Source of the DNA: Limnomonas spitsbergensis
Taxonomy: Eukaryota > Chlorophyta > Chlorophyceae > Chlamydomonadales
Direction: 5' to 3'
Length of the DNA stretch: 64,000 nt
Assembly (NCBI GenBank): GCA_037349105.1
Contig: JAYJMM010000065.1
Span: forward strand, 682,001-746,000
Part shown: piece after piece, positions 9,845 to 22,400 of the stretch
How positions within the stretch are numbered: the first letter of the stretch is position 1
Layout: each line of letters opens with the position of its first letter
Notes under the pieces: generated by a model
The model's input: the letters and a program-made list of their open reading frames with translations, nothing else
The model's database searches: none
Told to the model about the DNA's origin: nothing
Program-made: the position numbers and the translations under genes

Positions 9845-12800
9845 GTGACGCCCGGGGATGCGCCTGGTGGCATGATCTGACCAGGCGGAGCCGATGTGGG
9901 AGCACCTAGGCCAGATCGGGGTCGAGATCTGGCGCGATTTTGCCTCGGCCGCAGCGGCGACGTATCCCGTTCCTGCACCTTGCTATTGACATTAAGATTT
10001 CTCTTAGATAGCTCTCAAGGTGTAGGCAAGGCCAGGGAGGGGGAGGAAGAGGTGTGTGTGTGTGGGGGGGGGGGGGGGGCTCTGAGGTAGGGAAGAGGGG
10101 GTATGCAGTGTGACCGTGTCATTTAAGGCTTATCTTCGTTCAATTTCATGCAAGCGCTGAAGGCATCGATGGCGGGATGTGTTGTGGGGGTAGGTGAAGG
10201 AGGGGGAGCACATGGGGCAGCTGTCTGAAACCCGCCGGCGGCACCCTCTGCTCCCCCCCCCATGCATGCGCCCCATAGGAAAAGGAGGGACACACATGAA
10301 CTGATCGTGTTAGATAAACCGTTCACAAGGCATGATCGTGCCTTACGTAGAATTATGAAACCGTAAGTGTGCACGATTCATTAAGAAATCCTGCCCATGC
10401 GTCTGCCCCGTAGAGCCAGCAGGAGCGTGCGCAGGTGGAGCAAACGCTGGGCGTTTTCGGCTCGTCTGGCGTTTACGTCTCACACCTGAAGGTGACTCTG
10501 ACCCCCACCCCCCCACAAAAGCAATGCAACGATGCGCTGTGTGTACAACTCACCCACACTCAATGCATGCGGGAATGCGCTGTGTGTAGAACTCACCCAC
10601 ACTCAATGCATGCGGGAATGCGCTGTGTGTAGAACACTGTAACACACGTTCAAAGCATACAACTATAAGCTGCAAGTTTAACCTACACACACGCATACAC
10701 ACATGCCCGCACAGAGCATGGGAGCATAGGCTGCACATTTAGCACACACATGGGTTGCGGTCCCCCAGCCTGCCTGCATGTTGCACCCCCCCCATGTGTC
10801 ATGGTGAGGCCGCATGTTGCACACACCCCATGTGTCACGGTGAGGCCGCATGTTGCACACACCCCATGTGTCATGGTGAGGCCGCATGTTGCACACACCC
10901 CATGTGTCATGGTGAGGCCGCATGTTGCACACACCCCATGTGTCATGGTGAGGCCGCATGTTGCACACACCCCATGTGTCATGGTGAGGCCGCATGTTGC
11001 ACACACCCCATGTGTCATGGTGAGGCCGCATGTTGCACACACCCCATGTGTCATGGTGAGGCCGCATGTTGCACACACCCCATGTGTCATGGTGAGGCCG
11101 CATGTTGCACACACCCCATGTGTCATGGTGAGGCCGCATGTTGCACACACCCCATGTGTCATGGTGAGGCCGCATGTTGCACCCCCCCCATGTGTCAGGG
11201 TGAGGCTGCATGTTGCACACACCCCATGTGTCATGGTGAGGCTGCATGGTGCACACACCCCATGTGTCATGGTGAGGCCGCATGTTGCACCCCCCCCATG
11301 TGTCATGGTGAGGCTGCATGTTGCACACACCCCATGTGTCATGGTGAGGCCGCATGTTGCACCCCCCCCATGTGTCATGGTGAGGCTGCATGTTGCACAC
11401 ACCCCATGTGTCATGGTGAGGCTGCATGTTGCACACACCCCATGTGTCATGGTGAGGCCGCATGTTGCACACACCCCATGTGTCATGGTGAGGCTGCATG
11501 TTGCACACACCCCATGTGTCATGGTGAGGCTGCATGTTGCACACACCCCATGTGTCATGGTGAGGCTGCATGTTGCACACACCCCATGTGTCATGGTGAG
11601 GCCGCATGTTGCACCCCCCCCCATGTGTCATGGTGAGGCTGCATGTTGCACACACCCCATGTGTCATGGTGAGGCCGCATGTTGCACACACCCCATGTGT
11701 CATGGTGAGGCTGCATGTTGCACACACCCCATGTGTCATGGTGAGGCTGCATGTTGCACACACCCCCATGTGTCATGGTGAGGCTGCGTGTTGCACACAC
11801 CCCATGTGTCATGGTGAGGCCGCATGTTGCACCCCCCCCATGTGTCATGGTGAGGCTGCATGTTGCACACACCCCATGTGTCATGGTGAGGCCGCATGTT
11901 GCACACACCCCATGTGTCATGGTGAGGCCGCATGTTGCACACACCCCATGTGTCATGGTGAGGCTGCATGTTGCACACACCCCATGTGTCATGGTGAGGC
12001 TGCATGTTGCACACACCCCATGTGTCATGGTGAGGCCGCATGTTGCGCACACCCCATGTGTCATGGTGAGGCTGCATGTTGCACACACCCCATGTGTCAT
12101 GGTGAGGCTGCATGTTGCACACACCCCCATGTGTCATGGTGAGGCTGCGTGTTGCACACACCCCATGTGTCATGGTGAGGCTGCATGTTGCACACACCCC
12201 ATGTGTCATGGTGAGGCCGCATGTTGCGCGCCCCCCATGTGTCATGGTGAGGCCGCATGTTGCACAAAGCCCATGTGTCATGGTGAGGCCGCATGTTGCG
12301 CACCCCGCATGTGTCATGGTGAGGCCGCATGTTGCACACACCCCATGTGTCATGGTGAGGCCGCATGTTGCGCACGCCCCATGTGTCATGGTGAGGCTGC
12401 ATGTTGCACACACCCCATGTGTCATGGTGAGGCCGCATGTTGCGCACCCCCCATGTGTCATGGTGAGGCCGCATGTTGCACACACCCCATGTGTCATGGT
12501 GAGGCCGCATGTTGCGCACCCCCCATGTGTCATGGTGAGGCCGCATGTTGCACACACCCCATGTGTCATGGTGAGGCCGCATGTTGCGCACACCCCATGT
12601 GTCATGGTGAGGCCGCATGTTGCGCACACCCCATGTGTCATGGTGAGGCCGCATGTTGCACACACCCCATGTGTCATGGTGAGGCCGCATGTTGCGCACC
12701 CCCCATGTGTCATGGTGAGGCCGCATGTTGCACACACCCCATGTGTCATGGTGAGGCCGCATGTTGCGCACCCCCCATGTGTCATGGTGAGGCCGCATGT

Positions 12801-13439
12801 TGCACACACCCCATGTGTCATGGTGAGGCCGCATGTTGCACACACCCCATGTGTCATGGTGAGGCTGCATGTTGCTCATCCCCCATGTGTCATGGTGAGG
12901 CCGCATATATTCATGCTCACACACTTCACACAAATACACACATTCCATCAAGAAGTAGATGCATACCGGTATAGCATATGGCTTACAGGCATACCGGTAA
13001 AGCGAAGATATATATGGCTTGCGATCGCTTGCGGTCTACCTGCCTGTTTCGCCGCACCAATGCATGCTGCTGCTACTTTATACTTTTTCTTGTACTCTTG
13101 TTTTCAGCAGGATCTGCATCTCTCCAAATATTGTTCCCTTCTTGCCAGTATCAGCAGCCTCAGCAATACTCCCCATACCCCCCATACCCCCGATGACCCC
13201 AGCAATAGCCTCTCAGCACATTCCTGGCATCTGCACCCAGTCCTTCATCCCATCCTCCCCCATGTCTTACATGTCATGTCATACCCGGGGGCTGTTCATG
13301 TGACACTATATTTTTCTTGACGCCCATGCCCTGCCCCTGCCCCTGCCTATTTCCATACCCATGCCCATGCCTATTTCCATGCCCATGCCCATGCCTGTGT
13401 CTCTGCCCCTGCTTGTGCCCCTGCCCCTGCCCCTGCCCC

Positions 13440-13477
<38 letters not shown>

Positions 13478-16400
13478 CACATGCACATGCACATGCACAT
13501 GCACATGCACATGCACATGCACATGCACATGCACATGCACATGCACATGCACATGCACATGCACATGCACATGCACATGCACATGCACATGCACATGCAC
13601 ATGCACATGCACATGCACATGCACATGCACATGCACATGCACATGCACATGCACATGCACATGCACATGCACATGCACATGCCTGTGTCTGTGCCCATGT
13701 CTGTGAGCATGCCTATGCACATGCACATGCACATGCACATGCACACATATCCATGCCTGTGCACATGGCCATGTCATGCTGCGTCTCTGGCCAGTTTTAC
13801 TTTGTCGAAGAGCCCCTATGTGCATTGCTCAGTGTTGAACCCCTGACCCCTTACCCCTCACCCCCATCCCAGGCCATTCTGGATTCCTCGGAGAGCCCCT
13901 ATGCTCAGCACATGGCGTCGGCCTACCTGCTCAAACTGGTTACAGAGGCATCCCTGAGGTCAGCAGGGGGGGGTAACGCAAACAAACCAGGAGGAGGAAA
14001 AAGAGGGGAGGGATGGGTAATGCAAATGAAGAAGAGGGAGGGAGGGGTAATGCAAATGAAGCAGAGGGAGGGAGGGGTAATGCAAATGAAGCAGAGGGAG
14101 GGATGGGTAATGCAAATGAAGCAAAGGGGGGAGGGGGGAGGTAATGCAACTGAAGCAGATGGAGGGATGGGTAGTGCAAATGAAGCAGATGGAGGGAGGG
14201 GTAATGCAAATGAAGCAAAGTGAGGGAGGGGTAATGCAAATGAAGCAGAGGGGGGGAGGGGTAAAGCAAATGAAGCAGAGGGGGGGAGGGGTAATGCAAA
14301 TGAAGCAGAGGGAGGGATGTGTAATGCAAATGAAGCAGAGGCAGGGAGGGATAATGCAAATGAAGCAGAGGGGGGGAGGGGTAATGCAAATGAAGCAGTG
14401 GGGTGGAGGGGTGATGCAAATGAAGCAGAGGGAGGGAGGGGTAATGCAAATGAAGCAGAGGGAGGGATGGGTAATGCAAATGAAGCAGAGGGAGGGAGGG
14501 GTAATGCAAATGAAGCAGAGGGAGCGATGGGTAATGCAAATGAAGCAGAGGGAGGGAGGGGTAATGCAAATGAAGCAGAGGGAGGGATGGGTAATGCAAA
14601 TGAAGCAGAGGGGAGAGGGGTAATGCAAATGAAGCAGTGGGGTGGAGGGGTAATGCAAATGAAGCAGAGGGGGGGATGGGCAATGCAAATGAAGCAGAGG
14701 GAGGGAGGGGTAATGCAAATGAAGCAGAGGGAGGGAGGGGTAATGCAAATGAAGAAGAGGGAGGGAGGGGTAATGCAAATGAAGCAGAGGGAGGGATGGG
14801 TAATGCAAATGAAGCAGAGGGAGGGATGGGTAATGCAAATGAAGCAAAGGGGGGAGGGGGGAGGTAATGCAACTGACGCAGATGGAGGGATGGGTAGTGC
14901 AAATGAAGCAGAGGGAGGGAGGGGTAATGCAAATGATGCAAAGGGAGGGAGGGGTAATGCAAATGAAGCAGAGGGGGGGAGGGGTAAAGCAAATGAAGCA
15001 GAGGGGGGGGAGGGGTAATGCAAATGAAGCAGAGGGAGGGATGTGTAATGCAAATGAAGCAGAGGCAGGGAGGGATAATGCAAATGAAGCAGAGGGGGGG
15101 ATGAGTAATGCAAATGAAGCAGTGGGGTGGAGGGGTGATGCAAATGAAGCAGAGGGAGGGAGGGGTAATGCAAATGAAGCAGAGGGAGGGATGGGCAATG
15201 CAAATGAGGCAGAGGGAGGGAGGTGTAATGCAAATGAAGCAGAGGGAGCGATGGGTAATGCAAATGAAGCAGAGGGAGGGAGGGGTAATGCAAATGAAGC
15301 AGTGGGGTGGAGGGGTAATGCAAATGAAGCAGAGGGGGGGATGGGCAATGCAAATGAAGCAGAGGGAGGGAGGGGTAATGCAAATGAAGCAGAGGGAGGG
15401 AGGGGTACTGCAAATGAAGAAGAGGGAGGGAGGGGTAATGCAAATGAAGCAGAGGGAGGGAGGGGTATTGCAAATGAAGCAGAGGGAGGGATGGGTAATG
15501 CAAATGAAGCAAAGGGGGGGAGGGGGGAGGTAATGCAACTGAAGCAGATGGAGGGATGGGTAGTGCAAATGAAGCAGATGGAGGGAGGGGTAATGCAAAT
15601 GAAGCAAAGGGAGGGAGGGGTAATGCAAATGAAGCAGAGGGGGGGAGGGGTAAAGCAAATGAAGCAGAGGGGGGGAGGGGTAATGCAAATGAAGCAGAGG
15701 GAGGGATGTGTAATGCAAATGAAGCAGAGGCAGGGAGGGATAATGCAAATGAAGCAGAGGGAGGGAGGGGTAATGCAAATGAAGAAGAGGGAGGGAGGGG
15801 TAATGCAAATGAAGCAGAGGGAGGGAGGGGTAATGCAAATGAAGCAGAGGGAGGGATGGGCAATGCAAATGAAGCAGAGGGAGGGAGGGGTAATGCAAAT
15901 GAAGCAGAGGGAGCGATGGGTAATGCAAATGAAGCAGAGGGAGGGATGGGTAATGCAAATGAAGCAGTGGGGGGGAGGGGTAATGCAAATGAAGCAGAGG
16001 GGGGGATGGGCAATGCAAATGAAGCAGAGGGAGGGAGGGGTAATGCAAATGAAGCAGAGGGATGGAGGGGTAATGCAAATGAAGCAGAGGGAGGGATGGA
16101 TAATGCAAATGAAGCAGAGGGAGGGAGGGGTAATGCAAATGAAGCAGAGGGAGGGAGGGGTAATGCAAATGAAGCAGAGGGAGGGATGGGCAATGCAAAT
16201 GAAGCAGAGGGAGGGAGGGGTAATGCAAATGAAGCAGTGGGGTGGAGGGGTGATGCAAATGAAGCAGAGGGAGGGAGGGGTAATGCAAATGAAGCAGAGG
16301 GAGGGATGGGCAATGCAAATGAAGCAGAGGGAGGGAGGGGTACTGCAAATGAAGAAGAGGGAGGGATGAGTAATGCAAATGAAGCAGTGGGGTGGAGGGG

Positions 16401-19400
16401 TGATGCAAATGAAGCAGAGGGAGGGATGGGTAATGCAAATGAAGCAGAGAGAGGGATAAGTTATGCAAATGAAGCAGAGGGAGGGATGGATAATGCAAAT
16501 GAAGCAGAGGGAGGGATGGGCAATGCAAATGAAGCAGAGAGAGGGGGGGTAATGCAAATGAAGCAGAGAGAGGGATAAGTTATGCAAATGAAGCAGAGGG
16601 AGGGATGGGTAATGCAAATGAAGCAGAGGTGGGGAGGGGTTATGCAAACAACTCAGGAGATGTTATAAGAGGGGAGGGGAGGTGTAATGGATCCGTATAA
16701 GTAATAAAAGGGGAGGGAGATCCTTCCATGCAGCTTCATGGTGCCGACAGAAATGTATTCATATCCATTATCATTGTTCTTCTCACCTTCACCCATCGCA
16801 TCTGCTTTTCCCACCGCTCAGTGTTGATGTGAGGACTGATGCATCCACGCTTTTCCCACCGCTCAGCGTTGTTGTTGTGAGGACAGGTGCATCCATGCTT
16901 TTTATTTTCCTCCCTCAGCTCAATGCTTACTCTCGTCCTTGAGCATATTGTTTGTTGCCCTCCCTTTACTCAGAACATTGTTTGTTGCCCCCCTTCCCTC
17001 CATCCCCCCCCCCCCCTCCCCCCCCCGAGTGTCCTCTCCTTCCCTCCACCTTGTTGCCCCCCTTCCCTCCATTCCCCCCCCCCCCCCCCCCCCGAGTGTC
17101 CTCTCCTTCCCTCCACCTTGTCGCCCCTCTTCCCTCCATTCCCCCCCCCCCCTCCCCCCCCCGAGTGTCCTCTCCTTCCCTCCACCTTGTTGCCCTCCCT
17201 TCATTCATCGCATGTTCCCTTCCCTCTGCCCAGCGTTGCGGTGCGGACAGAGATGAAGCAATACTTCCTGGCATTCCTGGAGAGGTGAGGGTCAGGACAC
17301 AAGTGTGGATGTATGCCTGGTAAGTGTGGAATGATTTGTGCAAAATGGCTCATGAGTTTGGTTTGAGTGGGAAGGGATTCAACTTGGCTTCCGCCTCATG
17401 ACCCTCATCCCGCGCCAGACCTCCCCCCTGAGCATGCCCCCCCCCCCTTCTTTAAAGGGAAACTTCCTGCAGCACTTTGTCATGTACTGTTTGATCAAGC
17501 CCGGCAAAAACACCCAACCATGCATGCCTGTATACCCTGAACCCTGGTACCAGCATACCTGTGACCCTAAAGATCTTAAACAGGGATCCCCCCTCCTTCC
17601 TCGCGGCAAGGGCCCCTCTCTCCAGGCAGGGTGACTGCTTCGGCCAGGCGTCGTCTACCCTCGTAGCTACTTTAAATTTTAAAGCCTTTGGGTATCGTAG
17701 GTTATATTCGGGTATCGTAGGTTACATTTGGGTATCGTAGGTTACTCACACTATTCTTTCACAACCCTGTCATGTCCACTGCTTGCAATGTCACCTCTCT
17801 GCAGCACTCTGTCGCAAATTGCTGCGTCAGGCAACCGAGCCCAGTCAAATCACCCAACTATGCCCTGATATCTGAACCCGAACCGAGCAAACCTGTGACC
17901 TTCCGAGATTTGTGAACATCGATTCCTTCCCCTTCCTCGCAGCGAGGTCCCTTCTCTGCAGTACCATGTCATGGATTTCTCACGCTGGCACTCCAACCCC
18001 ACCTTACTTGCTGAATGGTGCCTAAACCCTAAATGCTGAATGGTGCCTAGACCCTGAATGGTGCCTAAACCCTGAATCCGGTAGGGTTGAGCCCTGCACC
18101 TCCTGCCCCATTCTCTGAACCAGGGCCCCTCTCTGCAGCACTTCATTGCGATGCAGATGTTGCAGCATGAGCCCCTTTCTGCAACATTTCATTGCAGTAC
18201 AGATGTTGCAGTTGATGTACCGGCCGCGCTACTTCTGCACCCAAACCCTCAACCCTCAACCCTCAACCCTCAACCCGCTTCAACCCCAACCTGGTCCCCC
18301 CCGCCTCTGTCCATCTTGCAGAAGAGTTACCTTGCACTTTTTTATCATGTTGATGATACAACATGATAATATGATATAGCTGCTGTTGCCGCACCCTGCC
18401 CCCCCTAAACCCTAATTCCTCCTCCCACCCCTGCATTCCCCCCTCCTCCTCACAGCAAGGGTCCCTCTTTGCAGCATTTCGTCACGGTTCAGATGGTTCA
18501 GCTGCTGTGCCGCACCGTCAAGCTGGGTTGGTTCGACCACGATGCGCACCGCACCATTGTGGAGGACACCAAGGCCTTCCTGGACAAAGGGACGTCGGCA
18601 CACTATCTACTGGGTCTGCGTATCCTGAATAGCTTGGTCCAGGTCAGGGTCTCGCTTTTTCATTGTTCTAATTTTATTTATTTCATTTATTTTTATTGTA
18701 TCGTGTGAAGGGCCTTATTGCCAGGCCCTCCTGGTTGGAGGGACTCCTGGAGGCTATGAAGTATTTACTCGGGCCGGGCACCCTCAGCAACCTATTGTAT
18801 GACACCGGATCTAGTGCAGGGAGGGGGCACCGGATCTACTGCAAGGAGGGGGCACTGGATCTAGTGCAAGGAGGGGGCACCGGAGCTAGTGCAAGAAGGG
18901 GGCACTTAATCTAGTGCACTGAAGGGGCACCAGATCTAGTGGAAAGAGAGGCAGCGGATCTAGTGCTGGGAGAGGGCAGCGGATCTAGTGCCAGGAGGGG
19001 GCATCGGATCTAGTGCTAGGAGGGGGCACCGGATCTAGTGCAAGGAGGGGGCACCAGATCTAGTGCAAGGAAGGGGCACCAGGTCTAGTGCAGGGAGAGG
19101 CAGCGGATATAGTGCAGGAGGGGAACCGGATCTAGTGCAAGGAGGGGGCACCAGATCTAGTGCAAGGAAGGGGCACCAGGTCTAGTGCAGGGAGAGGCAG
19201 CGGATATAGTGCAGGAGGGGAACCGGATCTAGTGCAAGGAGGGGGCACCAGATCTAGTGCAAGGAAGGGGCACCAGGTCTAGTGCAGGGAGAGGCAGCGG
19301 ATATAGTGCAGGAGGGGAACCGGATCTAGTGCAAGGAGGGGGCACCAGATCTAGTGCAAGGAAGGGGCACCAGGTCTAGTGCAGGGAGAGGCACTGGATC

Positions 19401-22400
19401 TAGTGCAGGAGGGGAACCGGATCTAGTGCAAGGAGGGGGCACCAGATCTAGTGCAAGGAAGGGGCACCAGGTCTAGTGCAGGGAGAGGCAGCGGATGTAG
19501 TGCAGGAGGGGAACCGGATCTAGTGCAAGGAGGGGGCACCAGATCTAGTGCAAGGAAGGGGCACCAGGTCTAGTGCAGGGAGAGGCAGCGGATATAGTGC
19601 AGGAGGGGAACCGGATCTAGTGCAAGGAGGGGGCACTGGATCTAGGACAAGGAGGGGGCACTGGATCTAGTGTAGGAGGGGGCACCAGATCTATTGCAGG
19701 AGTGGGCATCAGGATAGTGCAGGAGGGGGCACCAGGTCTAGTGCAGAAAGGGGGCATCAGATTAGTGCAGGAGGGGGCACCGGATCTAGTGCAGGAAGAA
19801 GGCACTGGACCTAGTGCAGGGAGGGGGCACCGGATCTAGTGCAGGGAGGGGGCACCGGATCTAGTGCAGGGAGGGGGCACCGGATCTAGTGCAGGGAGGG
19901 GGCACCGGATCTAGTGCAGGGAGGGGGCACCGGATCTAGTGCAGGGAGGGGGCACCAGATCTAGTGCAGGAGGGGCACTGGATCTAGTGCAGGGAGGGGG
20001 CACCGGATCTAGTGTGGGGATTTCAACCCCGCATTCTTGTCACCCAGTACATTTGTATGCCTTTACTCTCAATGGATCTCCCTGAGCCTAAACCCTTTAA
20101 CCCTAAACCCTGGGGCGCAGGAGATGAACCTGGCAACACCGGGCCGGACGCTGACTCAGCAGCGGAAGACCGCGATCAACTTCCGTGACACCTGTCTCTT
20201 CAAGGTGTGGACGCGGGTACTTCTTCTACAAGTGTGAATCCGGGGTGTCCCCTTTGTCCAGGGGATCCTCCACACCTTTGGTCACCCCTTCATACGTTTG
20301 GCTTTAACATCTCCACCCCTTGGATTCATACATATTTATATGGATTGGCATATAAGCTTATACGGCATGATACATAAGGTAAGCTTATATAAGCTTATGT
20401 TATCCCATATAAGCTTATTTGACTCAGATTGGGTCGGCTAAAATGGGTTGGCAAGGGGTTCAGGGTTTTGGTTAAACCCTCCGACACCCGCCTAAGAGAA
20501 GCAGCTGCAAAGAGGTGAAGCCAGTCCTTGCTAGCAACCCAGAAGGCATAGTGCAGCACGATACCAGCTACCTTTCTTCCGCTGGGACTTAACAAGATGT
20601 GAGGCCGGCCGCCCAGCCTACTTGAGGGTTTATGCAAAGCTATGCAGATCTCGCCATTCGCTCTGGCCCTTATGTACCCGCAGCTTTGGAGCGCACTGGC
20701 GCATTTGATATCCAGTCGTGCGGAACATTAGTGGGTGTATGCCAATGAGGAAGGCAGCGCTCCCGGCCTCGATGGTTCAACATTTACATTTGGCGACATC
20801 CCATCGCGAGCTGAGAAAAAAAGGGCGTAAGAAAAAGCTGAAAGGCGAACCTGTTCATGCAGTCCGCGCAGACGACTATATAATACGCAAGCTTATACAA
20901 GGAAACAGGAAATTATGATATAGCTTATAAAAGCGTTATGTACGTTTGTGTCAAGTCCGGACTCATATAAGATCGCCGATCCCCACACATTTCACATTAT
21001 TTTATGGAAGGGAATACGGTATTTGAATATTTCCCCTCCTTCTATTCCCCTCCTTCTAATGCAGGTGTTCCAGCTGGCGCTGTATGCCCTGCAGGAGATG
21101 CTGCACAAGGGTGCTGATAACAGGCTGAAGGAGCAGGTAGGAGGATTGGTGTTTATCAACACCCCCTACTGGTGGGCAAGAAATATAATATAATATAATA
21201 TCCAGGCATCTGCACAAGGGGGCTGATAACAGGCTGAAGGAGCAGGTAGGAGGATTGGTGTTAATCAACACCCCCTACTGGTGGGCAAGAAATATAATAT
21301 AATATAATATCCAGGCATCTGCACAAGGGGGCTGATAACAGGCTGAAGGAGCAGGTAGGAAGACTCAAGGGGGCTTCATTAAATAAATGATGTGCCGGAA
21401 GTCTTGATATAAGTCCTGATATACCGGTAAGTCTTGAATATACAAATACGGTCTTCCAGGCATGCTGCACAGAGGTGGTGATAACAGGCTGGCGCAGGGG
21501 GTAGGAACAAAACGTAAATACATTAACAAATGAAGGACTTGCAGGAATGCTGCACAGGTTAAAGGATTTCAGGCATGCTGCACAGGGTTAAGGGTTTCAG
21601 GAATGCTGCACAGGGTTAAGGGTTTCAGGCATGCTGCGCAGGGTTAAGGGGTTCAGGAATGCTGCGCAGGGTTAAGGGTTTCAGGAATGCTGCACAGGTT
21701 TAAGGGTTTCAGGCATGCTGCGCAGGGTTAAGGGTTTCAGGAATGCTGCGCAGGGTTAAGGGTTTCAGGCATGCTGCACAGGGTTAAGGGTTTCAGGAAT
21801 GCTGCACAGGGTTAAGGGTTTCAGGAACGCTGCACAGGGTTAAGGGTTTCAGGCATGCTGCACAGGGTTAAGGGTTTCAGGCATGCTGCACAGGGTTAAG
21901 GGTTTCAGGCATGCTGCACAGGGTTAAGGGTTTCAGGAATGCTGCACAGGGTTAAGGGTTTCAGGCATGCTGCGCAGGGTTAAGGGGTTCAGGAATGCTG
22001 CACAGGGTTAAGGGTTTCAGGCATGCTGCACAGGGTTAAGGGTTTCAGGAATGCTGCACAGGGTTAAGGGTTTCAGGAATGCTGCGCAGGGTTAAGGGTT
22101 TCAGGAATGCTGCACAGGGTTAAGGGTTTCAGGCATGCTGCACAGGGTTAAGGGGTTCAGGCATGCTGCACAGGGTTAAGGGTTTCAGGAATGCTGCGCA
22201 GGGTTAAGGGTTTCAGGCATGCTGCACAGGGTTAAGGGGTTCAGGAATGCTGCACAGGGTTAAGGGTTTCAGGCATGCTGCACAGGGTTAAGGGTTTCAG
22301 GAATGCTGCGCAGGGTTAAGGGTTTCAGGCATGCTGCACAGGGTTAAGGGTTTCAGGAATGCTGCACAGGGTTAAGGGTTTCAGGAATGCTGCGCAGGGT

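Noticed and set aside
10678..12974. Open frames of 280-407 codons on both strands (His/Cys/Met/Pro-rich repeats)
   Set aside because: They follow only from the 36-bp period, which is a multiple of three and lacks stops; they appear in several frames at once and break where unit length changes.
13923..16647. Open frames of up to 895 codons resembling repetitive Pro/Ser/Leu or Asn/Glu/Ala proteins
   Set aside because: These are by-products of the 30-bp array inside intron 3, present on both strands and in overlapping frames.
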